Part shown: positions 27,296 to 34,304 of the stretch, piece by piece
Numbering within the stretch: position 1 is the stretch's first letter
Layout of the letters: each line of letters starts with the position of its first letter
Assembly (NCBI RefSeq): GCF_003116135.1
Contig: NZ_PDOA01000005.1
Span: 186,001 to 250,000, forward strand
Direction of reading: 5' to 3'
DNA length: 64,000 nt
DNA from: Teichococcus aestuarii
GTDB lineage: Bacteria > Pseudomonadota > Alphaproteobacteria > Acetobacterales > Acetobacteraceae
Translations under genes and position numbers: made by a program
Notes under the pieces: model-generated
Databases searched by the model: none
The model's input: the letters and a program-made list of their open reading frames with translations, nothing else
Told to the model about the DNA's origin: nothing

Positions 27296-27946
27296 TCAGG
27301 CTTCCGGCACCGGCCGCCCGTTCTGGGTCAGCGCCAGGAATTCCCGCCGCATGGCGGGATCGGTGCGGAACTCGCCCAGCATGCGGCTGGTGATCATGGC
27401 GACGCCCGGCTTGTGCACGCCGCGCGTCGTCATGCACTGGTGGCTGGCCTCGATGATCACGGCCACGCCGCGCGGCCGCAGCACGGAGTCGATGCTGTTG
27501 GCGATCTGCGCCGTCAGCTTCTCCTGGATCTGCAGGCGGCGGGCATAGGCCTCCACCACGCGCGCCAGCTTCGAGATGCCGACCACCCGCCCGGCGGGGA
27601 GATAGGCCACATGGGCGCGGCCGATGATGGGCACCATGTGGTGCTCGCAATGGCTCTCCAGCCGGATGTCGCGCAGCACCACCATCTCGTCATAGCCGTC
27701 CGTCTCCTCGAAGGAGCGGGCCAGCAGGGCCACCGGGTCCTCCTTGTAGCCGGAGAAGAACTCCTCATAGGCGCGCGCGACGCGGGCGGGGGTGTCGGCC
27801 AGCCCCTCGCGCCCGGGGTCGTCGCCGGCCCAGAGCAGCAGCGTGCGCACGGCTTCCTCGGCTTCGGCCCGGCTGGGGCGGCGCGGCGCCGCATCTCGGT
27901 CGGTGCTGGCGGGGTCGGCCAGCGGACGCGCCGGCGGAAAGGTCAT
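27296..27946 (-). CDS. folE: GTP cyclohydrolase I
   Basis: Converts GTP to 7,8-dihydroneopterin triphosphate, the first step of folate synthesis. Zinc ligands are in SHCEHHM and HQCMTTRGV, with the conserved [22 protein letters not shown] helix between. Length is about 216 residues with an unconserved Pro/Arg-rich first 30. The start is ATG 27946 or GTG 27952 (two codons longer). A 13-bp tandem repeat lies 32 bp upstream. The presence of the Cys/His ligands marks the zinc-dependent type IA enzyme. Confidence 0.96.
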   Translation of the reverse strand: MTFPPARPLADPASTDRDAAPRRPSRAEAEEAVRTLLLWAGDDPGREGLADTPARVARAYEEFFSGYKEDPVALLARSFEETDGYDEMVVLRDIRLESHCEHHMVPIIGRAHVAYLPAGRVVGISKLARVVEAYARRLQIQEKLTAQIANSIDSVLRPRGVAVIIEASHQCMTTRGVHKPGVAMITSRMLGEFRTDPAMRREFLALTQNGRPVPEA

Positions 27947-27977
27947 GTTCACGGTGCGAATTCCGATTGGCGGTCCG

Positions 27978-28029
27978 TCAGGAAAGGCGCTCAGGAAACG
28001 GGCTCAGAAAAGGCGTTCAGAAAAAGCTC
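27978..28029. repeat. 13-bp tandem repeat, four units, upstream of folE
   Basis: Units TCAGGAAAGGCGC, TCAGGAAACGGGC, TCAGAAAAGGCGT and TCAGAAAAAGCTC follow one another with an exact 13-bp period. They lie between folE and the apaG 3' end, in the probable folE promoter region. Confidence 0.8.
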
Positions 28030-28098
28030 TGGGGCATCAATGGGGACGGAACGGCGCCGGGGCAATGGCCGCCGGCGCAAGGCTCGGGCGACGAGGGA

Positions 28099-28509
28099 TC
28101 AATGCACCGCGCCGGTCTGGTGCGGGCTGTCCAGGCTGAACAGCGGGATGGCGATGTCGAAGGCTTCGCCGCTGACGGTGTCGAGCATGTGATAGAACCC
28201 GCGCATGAAGCCCGAGGGCGTGGAGAGCGGGGTGCCGGAGGTGTATTCGAAGCTCTCGCCCGGTTCCAGCACCGGCTGCTCGCCCACCACGCCGGGGCCG
28301 TGCACCTGCTGGGTGCGGCCCATCCCGTCGGTGATCTGCCAGCTCCGCTTCAGCAGCTGCACGGTGCGCTGCCCCTGATTCTCGATGCTGACGCGATAGG
28401 CCCAGACGAAGTGCGACTGCTCCGGCTGCGACTGGTCGGAGAGGTAGAAGGCGCGCACCGAGACGCGGATGTCGCGCGTGGTGGCGGTGAAGAGGGGAGG
28501 CTGGGTCAT
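28099..28509 (-). CDS. apaG: ApaG family protein
   Basis: A 136-residue immunoglobulin-like domain protein of the ApaG family. Family features are visible: VWAYRVSIENQG, LLKRSWQITDG, GPGVVGEQPVLEPGESFEYTSGTPL and GFMRGFYHM. It has been linked to Co2+/Mg2+ tolerance in enterobacteria; the molecular role is unclear. The lysE-like gene ends 9 bp upstream on the same strand, so the two may be co-transcribed. Confidence 0.95.
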   Translation of the reverse strand: MTQPPLFTATTRDIRVSVRAFYLSDQSQPEQSHFVWAYRVSIENQGQRTVQLLKRSWQITDGMGRTQQVHGPGVVGEQPVLEPGESFEYTSGTPLSTPSGFMRGFYHMLDTVSGEAFDIAIPLFSLDSPHQTGAVH

Positions 28510-28518
28510 GGCGGTCCT

Positions 28519-29133
28519 TCAGCCGGCGCGGCGCAGCGCGGCGGTGGCGAGGCCGGCGCCCACCAGCATGCCGCCGCCCGTGCGGTTCAGCGCGCGGCGC
28601 ACGGCCGGCCGGCGCACGGCGCCGGAGAGCCGCCCGGCCAGCAGCGCGTAGAGCAGCGCGTTGGCCGCCGCCAGGCTGACGAAGCTGGCCACCAGGATGG
28701 CGGCCTGCGGCAGGAAGGGCCGGGCCGGGTCGAGGAATTGCGGCACGAAGGCGACGAAGAAGGCGATCGACTTCGGGTTCAGCGCGGTGACGAGGAAGGC
28801 CTGCCGCCAGGCGGCGCGGGCGCTGAGCGGCGCCGCCGCGCCCGGCTCCACCGGCGCGCGCCACAGCCTGACGCCGAGATAGACGAGATAGGCCGCGCCC
28901 GCCCATTTCAGCAGGGTGAACAGCGCCGCCGAGGTGGCCAGCAGCGCGCCGAGCCCGGCCAGCGACAGGCTCATCGCCACCAGGTCGCCCGCGGCCACGC
29001 CCGCCACCAGCGGCAGCGCCGCCCGGCGCCCGCCGCCCAGGGACTGGCCGATGACGAGAAGGATGGTGGGCCCCGGGATCAGCAGCATGACCGATGCCGT
29101 GGCCAGAAAGGCGATCCAGGTCTCGGGCGACAT
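28519..29133 (-). CDS. LysE family translocator
   Basis: A 204-residue membrane exporter of the LysE/RhtB family for amino acids or related metabolites. Six hydrophobic segments are visible, with the family features IPGPTILLVIGQSLGGG at the start and FLVTALNPKSIAFFVAFVPQF in the middle. The ATG at 29133 has GGAGAG 4 nt upstream. The exported substrate cannot be told from sequence. Confidence 0.92.
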   Translation of the reverse strand: MSPETWIAFLATASVMLLIPGPTILLVIGQSLGGGRRAALPLVAGVAAGDLVAMSLSLAGLGALLATSAALFTLLKWAGAAYLVYLGVRLWRAPVEPGAAAPLSARAAWRQAFLVTALNPKSIAFFVAFVPQFLDPARPFLPQAAILVASFVSLAAANALLYALLAGRLSGAVRRPAVRRALNRTGGGMLVGAGLATAALRRAG

Positions 29134-29267
29134 GGTCTCTCCGGTGGCGCGAGGGCCGCCCATTCTGCGCCGGGGCGCGCGGCGCGTCGAGTGCGGGCCC
29201 GCATCCGTGAACGGGCGGATGGGCGAGGGGGAGGGAGGCTTCTTTCACCGCCCCCCGGTTCCACGGC

Positions 29268-30752
29268 TCAGCGCCGCTTCGGCCCCTGCTGGAACAGGTC
29301 GGGCTCCGGCGCGGCGGCGGCGGCGGGGGCGGCGGCGCGCTTCGCCGGCGCCTTGCGCGGGGAGTCCGCCGCCTTCTCGGCAGGCGCCGGGGCAGGTTCG
29401 GCGGCAGGCTCGGCGGCGGGTTCGGCGGCAGGCTCGGCGGCACGGGCGCGGCGCGGCGCCTTGGCGGCCGCTGCCTTGGCGGGCGGCGCCTTCACCGCCG
29501 CCACCGTCTCCTCCACCACCATGCGGCCGAGCGGCTTCTTGCGCGGGGCGGTCTCGCCGCCCACCGCGTCCAGGGCGGCGGCGATGTCCTCCACGAGGTC
29601 CGCCACGTCCTCGAGCCCCACCGAGAGGCGCAGCGCGCCGTCGGTGATGCCGAGCCGCGCCCGCTCCTCCGCCGCCACGCGCATGTGGGTGGTGGTGGCG
29701 GGGTGGGTGATCAGGCTCTTGGCGTCGCCCAGGTTGTTGGAGATGTCGATCACCCGCAGCGCGTCGAGGAAGCGGAAGGCCGCCTCCTTGCCGCCCTTGA
29801 GGGTGAAGCTGACCAGCGTGCCGCCGGCCGACATCTGCTTCTTGGCGAGCTCATACTGCGGATGGCTGGCGAGGGTGGGGTAGTGCACCGCCGCCACCTC
29901 GGCCCGCTCCTCCAGCATCTGCGCCACGGCGGCGGCGTTGCGGCACATGGCCGGCACGCGCAGGTGCAGCGTCTCCAGCCCCTTCAGGATGGTCCAGGCG
30001 TTGAAGGGCGAGATGGCCGGGCCGGTGTTGCGCACGAAGGGCTGCAGCACCTCCTCGATCCACTTCTTCGAGCCGAGCACGGCGCCGCCCAGCACGCGGC
30101 CCTGGCCGTCGAAATGCTTGGTGGCGGAATAGACCACCACATCGGCGCCAAACTGCATCGGCTTCTGCAGCAGCGGCGTGGCGAAGACGTTGTCCACCAC
30201 CACGATGGCGCCGGCCTCGTGCGCCAGGTCGCACACCGCCTTCAGGTCCACCAGCTCCAGCATCGGGTTAGAGGGGGTCTCCAGCAGCACGAGCTGGGCC
30301 GGGCGCTTGAAGGCCGCCTTCCATTGCCCGAGGTCGGCGCCGTCGACGAACTCGGTCTGGATGCCGTAGCGCGGCAGCAGGGTGGAGACGATCCAGTGGC
30401 AGGAGCCGAACAGGGCGCGGCTGGCCACCACCCGGTCCCCCGTCTTGAGGTGGGAGAGCATGGCGGCGTGCACGGCGGCCATGCCGGTGGCGGTGGCGCG
30501 GCAGGCCTCGGCCCCCTCCAGCGCGGCGAGGCGCGCCTCCAGCATCTGGACGGTGGGGTTGCCGAAGCGGGAATACTGGAAGTGCTGCGCCTCGCCCGTG
30601 AAGGTCTGCTCGGCCTGCAGGGCGCTGTCGTAGACGAAGCCGGAGGTGAGGTAGAGCGCCTCGGAGGTCTCATCCAGGTTGCTGCGCATCTGGCCGCCCC
30701 GGACCAGCAGGGTTGCGGGGCGCAGCGGACGGTCGGAAGCGGGCTTGGCCAT
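29268..30752 (-). CDS. metZ: O-succinylhomoserine sulfhydrylase with extended Ala/Pro/Lys-rich tail
   Basis: A PLP enzyme making homocysteine from O-succinylhomoserine and sulfide in methionine synthesis. The catalytic lysine is Lys212 in YSATKHFDGQGR; SRFGNPTVQMLE and VVVDNVFATP are typical. The family is normally about 390-400 residues. This protein has 494: after LEDVADLVEDIAAALDAV comes a tail of about 95 residues rich in Ala, Pro, Lys and Arg, with an EPAA repeat from a 12-bp DNA repeat. The tail resembles histone-H1-like or AlgP-like low complexity. It lies downstream of a probable SAM-II riboswitch, so methionine status should repress it. Confidence 0.92.
   Translation of the reverse strand: MAKPASDRPLRPATLLVRGGQMRSNLDETSEALYLTSGFVYDSALQAEQTFTGEAQHFQYSRFGNPTVQMLEARLAALEGAEACRATATGMAAVHAAMLSHLKTGDRVVASRALFGSCHWIVSTLLPRYGIQTEFVDGADLGQWKAAFKRPAQLVLLETPSNPMLELVDLKAVCDLAHEAGAIVVVDNVFATPLLQKPMQFGADVVVYSATKHFDGQGRVLGGAVLGSKKWIEEVLQPFVRNTGPAISPFNAWTILKGLETLHLRVPAMCRNAAAVAQMLEERAEVAAVHYPTLASHPQYELAKKQMSAGGTLVSFTLKGGKEAAFRFLDALRVIDISNNLGDAKSLITHPATTTHMRVAAEERARLGITDGALRLSVGLEDVADLVEDIAAALDAVGGETAPRKKPLGRMVVEETVAAVKAPPAKAAAAKAPRRARAAEPAAEPAAEPAAEPAPAPAEKAADSPRKAPAKRAAAPAAAAAPEPDLFQQGPKRR
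29398..29445. repeat. 12-bp tandem repeat in the metZ 3' tail
   Basis: Four units TCGGCGGCAGGC, TCGGCGGCGGGT, TCGGCGGCAGGC, TCGGCGGCACGG. In metZ (minus strand) they encode the (A-E-P-A) repeat of the C-terminal tail. Frame-preserving. Confidence 0.8.
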
Positions 30753-30824
30753 CGGACGGGCGACTCTCGGGCTGGCATCGACACCCGGCCCGGTCGGGCG
30801 GGGTTTGCGCGCGCATCCCCGCCG

Positions 30825-30881
30825 CGGCCGTTTAGCGCGATTGTTTAAGCTCGCCGCAAGCTGGCCGGACAAATCGCGAGC
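30825..30881 (-). ncRNA. SAM-II riboswitch aptamer (metZ leader)
   Basis: Read leftward from 30881 the RNA shows P1 GCUCGC, then GAUUUG, a CCGGCC stretch, CUUGC, the P1 partner GCGAGC, UUAAACAA and GCUAAA followed by CGGCCG. This is the order of the SAM-II (metA/metZ) pseudoknot riboswitch of alphaproteobacteria; CGGCC in loop 1 can pair with GGCCG after GCUAAA. It ends 72 nt before the metZ ATG. A 7-bp hairpin (30797-30823) lies between. SAM binding would lower metZ expression. Identified from remembered consensus, not from a covariance search. Confidence 0.82.
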
Positions 30882-30918
30882 GCCCGGCGGACCGGGCGGA
30901 AAGACTCTTACGCGCGGC

Positions 30919-30946
30919 TTGCCCCCTGCACAAGAGCAGGCTAGAA
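30919..30946 (+). promoter_or_regulatory. Probable sigma-70 promoter of tRNA-Gly
   Basis: TTGCCC (30919-30924) and CTAGAA (30941-30946) are separated by 16 bp. The mature tRNA begins 12 bp after the -10-like element. Placement fits a tRNA promoter. Confidence 0.5.
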
Positions 30947-30957
30947 GCTTCGCCGAC

Positions 30958-31031
30958 GCGGGCGTAGCTCAATGGTAGAGCTCTTGGTTCCCAACCAAGT
31001 GACGAGGGTTCGATTCCCTTCGCCCGCTCCA
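30958..31031 (+). tRNA. tRNA-Gly (CCC)
   Basis: A full cloverleaf of 74 nt with encoded CCA. The acceptor stem GCGGGCG pairs with CGCCCGC, and the T-arm has GGTTCGATTCC. The anticodon stem CTTGG/CCAAG encloses the loop TTCCCAA, giving anticodon CCC, which reads GGG. It stands alone between metZ and the first crp gene. Confidence 0.97.
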
Positions 31032-31148
31032 GCCTCCTCCCTGTTCATGGCACCGCGTGGCGCTTCGCCGCGGTCTCGGCCCCCATTCCGGGCGCAGGGA
31101 TGCGGCGCTCCGTGCCGCAGGCGGTGGCCGTGGCACTGCCCCGGGGCC

Positions 31149-31952
31149 TCAGCGGCACTGGCGGGGCCTGATACTCCCAGGAGCGCCGAGCAGGCGGGCA
31201 TAGGCGCCGCGCTGGATGCCGTAGCACGCGCAGGCGATGCTTTCGAGGCCGGGCCGGTCGGTCACCGTGATCCTGCCCTTCTCGTAGCGGATGAAGCCCG
31301 CCTTCTGGAACTGCCCCGCGGCAACGGTGATCCCGGCGCGACGGACGCCGAGCAGCATGGACAGTATCTCGTGGGTCATCGGCAGCACATCGCCCTCGAC
31401 CCGGTCATGCGCCATCAGCAGCCAGCGGGCGAGGCGCTCATCGGTGTGGTGGCGGCCGTTGCAGGCCGCCATCCGCGCAACCTGCTCATGATGGACGAGG
31501 GCGTAGCGCAGAAGAAGCGTGCGCAGGGCCGGATCGGCCTCGAGCGCCGCGCGGAATGCATCCGCGCCCATGCTCAGCGCCACGCCGGGGCACTGGACCA
31601 TCGCCTCGAGGTCGCTGTGGCTGTCCCCGAGCAGCACGGGAAGCCCGACCAGGCCTTCCAGCCCCACCAGCCCCACTTCGGCCGCCTCGCCATCCTCCAT
31701 GTGGGCCACCATGGACACGTAGCCGCTCTCCGGAAAACAGACGGAGGTGATGGGGACATTCGGCTCGTGCAGGCTGGCCCGGAGGCTCAATTCCACCGGA
31801 CGAAGCTCTGGCCAGAGGCGGGAAAGACTGTCGGGTGGAAGGGCCGCGAGCAGCCTGTTGCGCGGATTGGGCGCGGACGGATCGGGAGGGAGCAAAGCAG
31901 GTTCTTGCCAGGAGTATCGGCGGGAGTCTGGAACTCTTTCGGCTACCCGCAC
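31149..31952 (-). CDS. Crp/Fnr family transcriptional regulator (copy 1)
   Basis: A DNA-binding regulator of up to 267 residues: a cyclic-nucleotide-binding-like jelly roll (about 30-150, beginning NPRNRLLAALPPDSLSRL) and a C-terminal winged helix (about 180-250, with THEILSMLLGVRRAGITVAAGQF). It closely resembles the regulator at 32771, including the tail ESIACACYGIQRGAY versus ESAACECYGVTRRAY. There is no N-terminal Fe-S Cys cluster as in FNR. The start is uncertain: GTG 31952 is the longest and TTG 31895 is possible. A degenerate copy of the 16-bp palindrome lies at 32004. Effector unknown. Confidence 0.85.
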   Translation of the reverse strand: MRVAERVPDSRRYSWQEPALLPPDPSAPNPRNRLLAALPPDSLSRLWPELRPVELSLRASLHEPNVPITSVCFPESGYVSMVAHMEDGEAAEVGLVGLEGLVGLPVLLGDSHSDLEAMVQCPGVALSMGADAFRAALEADPALRTLLLRYALVHHEQVARMAACNGRHHTDERLARWLLMAHDRVEGDVLPMTHEILSMLLGVRRAGITVAAGQFQKAGFIRYEKGRITVTDRPGLESIACACYGIQRGAYARLLGAPGSIRPRQCR

Positions 31953-32003
31953 CCGAAGGCATCAGCGGGCATTCCCAGCCTACGGCCCGGGCTTTTCCCT
32001 GTC

Positions 32004-32019
32004 GATGCGAAAGCGTACA
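32004..32019. promoter_or_regulatory. Degenerate copy of the 16-bp operator upstream of crp copy 1
   Basis: GATGCG-AAAG-CGTACA. The right half CGTACA is identical to the other three sites; the left half matches at 3 of 6. It lies 52 bp before the GTG at 31952. Confidence 0.45.
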
Positions 32020-32050
32020 GCTTGGGCGGAACGATCCCGCCGCTCCGCAA

Positions 32051-32150
32051 GACTGCGGCCTGCCAGAAGGCTGCGGCCTGTCAGAAGACTGCGGCCTGCC
32101 AGAAGACTGCGGCCTGCCAGAAGGCTGAGGGTTGTCAGAAGGCTGTGGGG
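32051..32150. repeat. 18-bp tandem repeat overlapping the response-regulator stop codon
   Basis: Five full units and a partial one with an exact 18-bp period. Unit GACTGCGGCCTGCCAGAA occurs three times, GGCTGCGGCCTGTCAGAA once and GGCTGAGGGTTGTCAGAA once, then GGCTGTGGGG. The right end supplies the last codons and stop (T-A-F-stop) of the response regulator ending at 32135. Confidence 0.85.
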
Positions 32151-32563
32151 CCCGGCCTGGCGGCGCCGAAGAGTTCCAGCCCCACCGGGATGCCTGTGGG
32201 TGGCTCGCCATCCATCATCGCCCGCACCATCTCGATGGTGCGGAGCACCGTCCCGGTCTCGTAGGGCTTGCCGATGGCGCCGAGGGCGATGTCCTTCGCC
32301 CGCCGGGCCTCGAGGATCTGGCCGCTGACGAAAACCGACAGGATGCCCCACCGCTTGCGGAGGATGCAGGCCAGTTCCACCCCGCTGCTGCCATCCCGCA
32401 GATTGATGTCGAGCAGCGCCAGATCGGGCCGCGCCCCCTCGCACAGCGCCAGGGCCTCGGCCAGCGTCGCGGCCGGGCCCATCACCTCGTGGTCCGCGGT
32501 CTCCAGGGCTTCGCCGAGCACCATGGCGATCAGCACCTCGTCCTCGACCAGTAGAATTCGCAT
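32135..32563 (-). CDS. Single-domain response regulator (copy 1)
   Basis: A 142-residue CheY-like receiver without an output domain. The acidic pair E7/D8, phosphoacceptor D52 (LLDINL), S80 (FVSGQ) and K99 (IGKPY) are all in place. Such proteins act through protein contact, often in general stress or phosphorelay systems. It is followed downstream by crp copy 1. The last codons come from the 18-bp tandem repeat, so the C-terminus (GAARPGPTAF) may be recent. The ATG at 32563 begins MRILLVEDE. A perfect 16-bp palindrome lies 72 bp upstream. Confidence 0.88.
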   Translation of the reverse strand: MRILLVEDEVLIAMVLGEALETADHEVMGPAATLAEALALCEGARPDLALLDINLRDGSSGVELACILRKRWGILSVFVSGQILEARRAKDIALGAIGKPYETGTVLRTIEMVRAMMDGEPPTGIPVGLELFGAARPGPTAF

Positions 32564-32635
32564 TGGCCAGACTTTCCTTCGCCCTGCTCGGTCGGTGTGA
32601 GGTACCTGGCGTCAATGCATGGTGAACACCCTCGT

Positions 32636-32651
32636 TGTACGCTATCGTACA
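32636..32651. promoter_or_regulatory. Perfect 16-bp palindrome upstream of response regulator copy 1
   Basis: TGTACG-CTAT-CGTACA, a perfect 6-4-6 inverted repeat with the geometry of a Crp/Fnr-type operator. It lies 72 bp before the ATG at 32563. Related sites precede the other three genes of the cassette. Confidence 0.65.
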
Positions 32652-32770
32652 TTTCTGCCATCAAGAGATCATGAAGGCCGCCGGGCCGGGCGCCAGCCGC
32701 GAGGCGGCGCGCCTCCATCCGCCTTTCCGCACGGGCGACGATCCGCATCAGGACGGTGGCGGGAGGCCGC

Positions 32771-33508
32771 TCAGTGGCGGTAGAGGGCGTTGCCTGTGCA
32801 GAACAGGCGGTCATAGGCGCGGCGGGTCACGCCGTAGCACTCGCAGGCGGCGCTCTCGAGGCCCGGCCGGTCCAGGACCGTGATGCGGCCACGCTCGTAG
32901 CGGATGAACTGCGCCCGCTGGAGCGCGCCGGCCGCCACGGTCACGCCGGCGCGCCGCACGCCCAGCATCATCGCCAGGAATTCGTGCGTGATGGGGAACT
33001 CATCCCCCTCGCTCCGGTCATGCGCCATCAGCAGCCAGCGCGCCAGGCGCTGATCGGTGTGGTGCCGCCCGTTGCAGGCCCCGGTCCGCGTCACCTGGCC
33101 GAGGAAGGCCAGGACGAAGCGGAGCAGCAGGCGCCGGAGGGCGGGGTCCTCCTCCATCGCCTGGCGCAGATCCTCCGCGTTCAGGCTGAAGGCCGTGCCG
33201 GGCCCCTGGATGAGGGCCTCCAGGTCCTCGGTCTCTCCGCCGAGGAGAACCGACAGGCCGACCACGCCCTCGAAGCCGATGAGGCCGACCTCGGCTCCGT
33301 CGCCATTCTCCAGGATCGCCAGCATGGAGGACCATCCCGTCTCGTGGAAATAGACGGTTTTGATGGGGGCTTCCGGCTCATGCAGGGTGCGGCGGAGCGG
33401 CATCTCCACCAGGGTCAGCCTTGGCCGCAGGCGGGCGAGGCTTTCCGGCGGCAGGGCGGCGAGCAGGCGGTTTCGGGGAGAGAACGAAACTGGACGGTCG
33501 GTTGCCAC
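32771..33508 (-). CDS. Crp/Fnr family transcriptional regulator (copy 2)
   Basis: A 245-residue paralogue of the regulator at 31149. A jelly-roll sensor domain (from SPRNRLLAALPPESLARL) is followed by a winged helix with THEFLAMMLGVRRAGVTVAAGALQ. The start is set at GTG 33508, because AGGAG lies 5 nt before it; a longer reading to 33550 has no such site. The upstream DNA (about 33520-33600) is visibly similar to the DNA upstream of copy 1, consistent with duplication of a segment. The operator AGTACG-GAAC-CGTACA lies 114 bp upstream. Effector unknown. Confidence 0.87.
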   Translation of the reverse strand: MATDRPVSFSPRNRLLAALPPESLARLRPRLTLVEMPLRRTLHEPEAPIKTVYFHETGWSSMLAILENGDGAEVGLIGFEGVVGLSVLLGGETEDLEALIQGPGTAFSLNAEDLRQAMEEDPALRRLLLRFVLAFLGQVTRTGACNGRHHTDQRLARWLLMAHDRSEGDEFPITHEFLAMMLGVRRAGVTVAAGALQRAQFIRYERGRITVLDRPGLESAACECYGVTRRAYDRLFCTGNALYRH

Positions 33509-33621
33509 GATAACTCCTGCCGCGGTGGTGTCGGCGGGAGCACATGCCACTCTCAGCCACCCGCGCCAGAAAGCCTCAGCGGGTGATGAGGGGCATATAG
33601 GGCCGGCTCACCGGCATTCTG

Positions 33622-33637
33622 AGTACGGAACCGTACA
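33622..33637. promoter_or_regulatory. 16-bp operator upstream of crp copy 2
   Basis: AGTACG-GAAC-CGTACA: a near-perfect inverted repeat differing from the site at 32636 only in the first base and the spacer. It lies between response regulator copy 2 and crp copy 2. Confidence 0.6.
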
Positions 33638-33671
33638 AACGGCCAGAAATCGCCTGCGTCCTGAAAGCTTC

Positions 33672-34118
33672 TCACCCCGGGCCGGCAAGGCCAGCGAGGG
33701 CGGCCGGTGCCCTGGCATGGCACAGCTCCCCGATCATCCTGACCAGATCCTCGGGGTTGTAGGGCTTGCACAGCACCGGAACGCCCCTGTGGCTGTCCAG
33801 GACCGGGTGGCCGTCATGTCCGGTGGCGAAGAGAAAGGGCACGCCCCGCTCGCGCAGCACATCGGCGACCCCGATCGCCTTTGCATCGCCGAGCTGGATA
33901 TCCAGCACGGCGGCGGTGATGCCGCCATCCGCCATCGCGACCTTCACCATCTGGAGGGCGTCCTGGACCGAAATGACAGGCCCCAGCACCAGCGCACCGG
34001 CGCCGATGAGGGAGTCCTCCACCATCATGGCGATCACCGCCTCATCCTCGGCCACCAGGATGCGCGTGCCGTCCAGGTCAGGTTTGCAACCGCTGTTTGG
34101 CGTCTGTGTCATGGACAT
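33672..34118 (-). CDS. Single-domain response regulator (copy 2)
   Basis: A 148-residue CheY-like receiver. Acidic residues E24/D25, phosphoacceptor D73 (VLDIQL), T99 (FATGHD) and K118 (CKPY) are conserved; there is no output domain. ATG 34118 and ATG 34112 are both possible starts. It is homologous to the receiver at 32135 and, like it, is followed by a crp gene on the same strand. A copy of the palindrome (TGTCCG-GTAG-CGTACA) is 29 bp upstream, overlapping the likely promoter. No histidine kinase is encoded in the window. Confidence 0.87.
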   Translation of the reverse strand: MSMTQTPNSGCKPDLDGTRILVAEDEAVIAMMVEDSLIGAGALVLGPVISVQDALQMVKVAMADGGITAAVLDIQLGDAKAIGVADVLRERGVPFLFATGHDGHPVLDSHRGVPVLCKPYNPEDLVRMIGELCHARAPAALAGLAGPG

Positions 34119-34147
34119 GCTTGTGGATTGTTTCGAACGTGCATGGC

Positions 34148-34163
34148 TGTCCGGTAGCGTACA
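34148..34163. promoter_or_regulatory. 16-bp operator upstream of response regulator copy 2
   Basis: TGTCCG-GTAG-CGTACA, an inverted repeat with one mismatched pair relative to the perfect site at 32636. It is 29 bp before ATG 34118, so a bound protein would probably block or touch RNA polymerase. Confidence 0.6.
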
Positions 34164-34304
34164 ACCCAAGGACGTTCCGATGGGAGGCGGGCACACCGGC
34201 GCTTCCGGCGCATGGCCAGGCCCGAGGCTTGCCCGGTAACCGCCCGCGTGTTCCCCTGGGCCGGCCATGCAAGTGGCGCCTCTGCCGTGCAGCCCGGAGT
34301 GGTG

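Noticed and set aside
29268..29560. A frameshift creating the long MetZ tail
   Set aside because: The frame is continuous and the tail has consistent codon bias and in-frame 12-bp repeats, so it reads as a genuine extension.
32051..32150. CRISPR array
   Set aside because: The 18-bp units are contiguous with no unique spacers, and no cas genes are nearby.
32530..32814. A 94-codon minus-strand frame upstream of response regulator 1
   Set aside because: It overlaps the receiver start and the end of crp copy 2 in another frame, covers the palindrome, and has no ribosome site or family resemblance.
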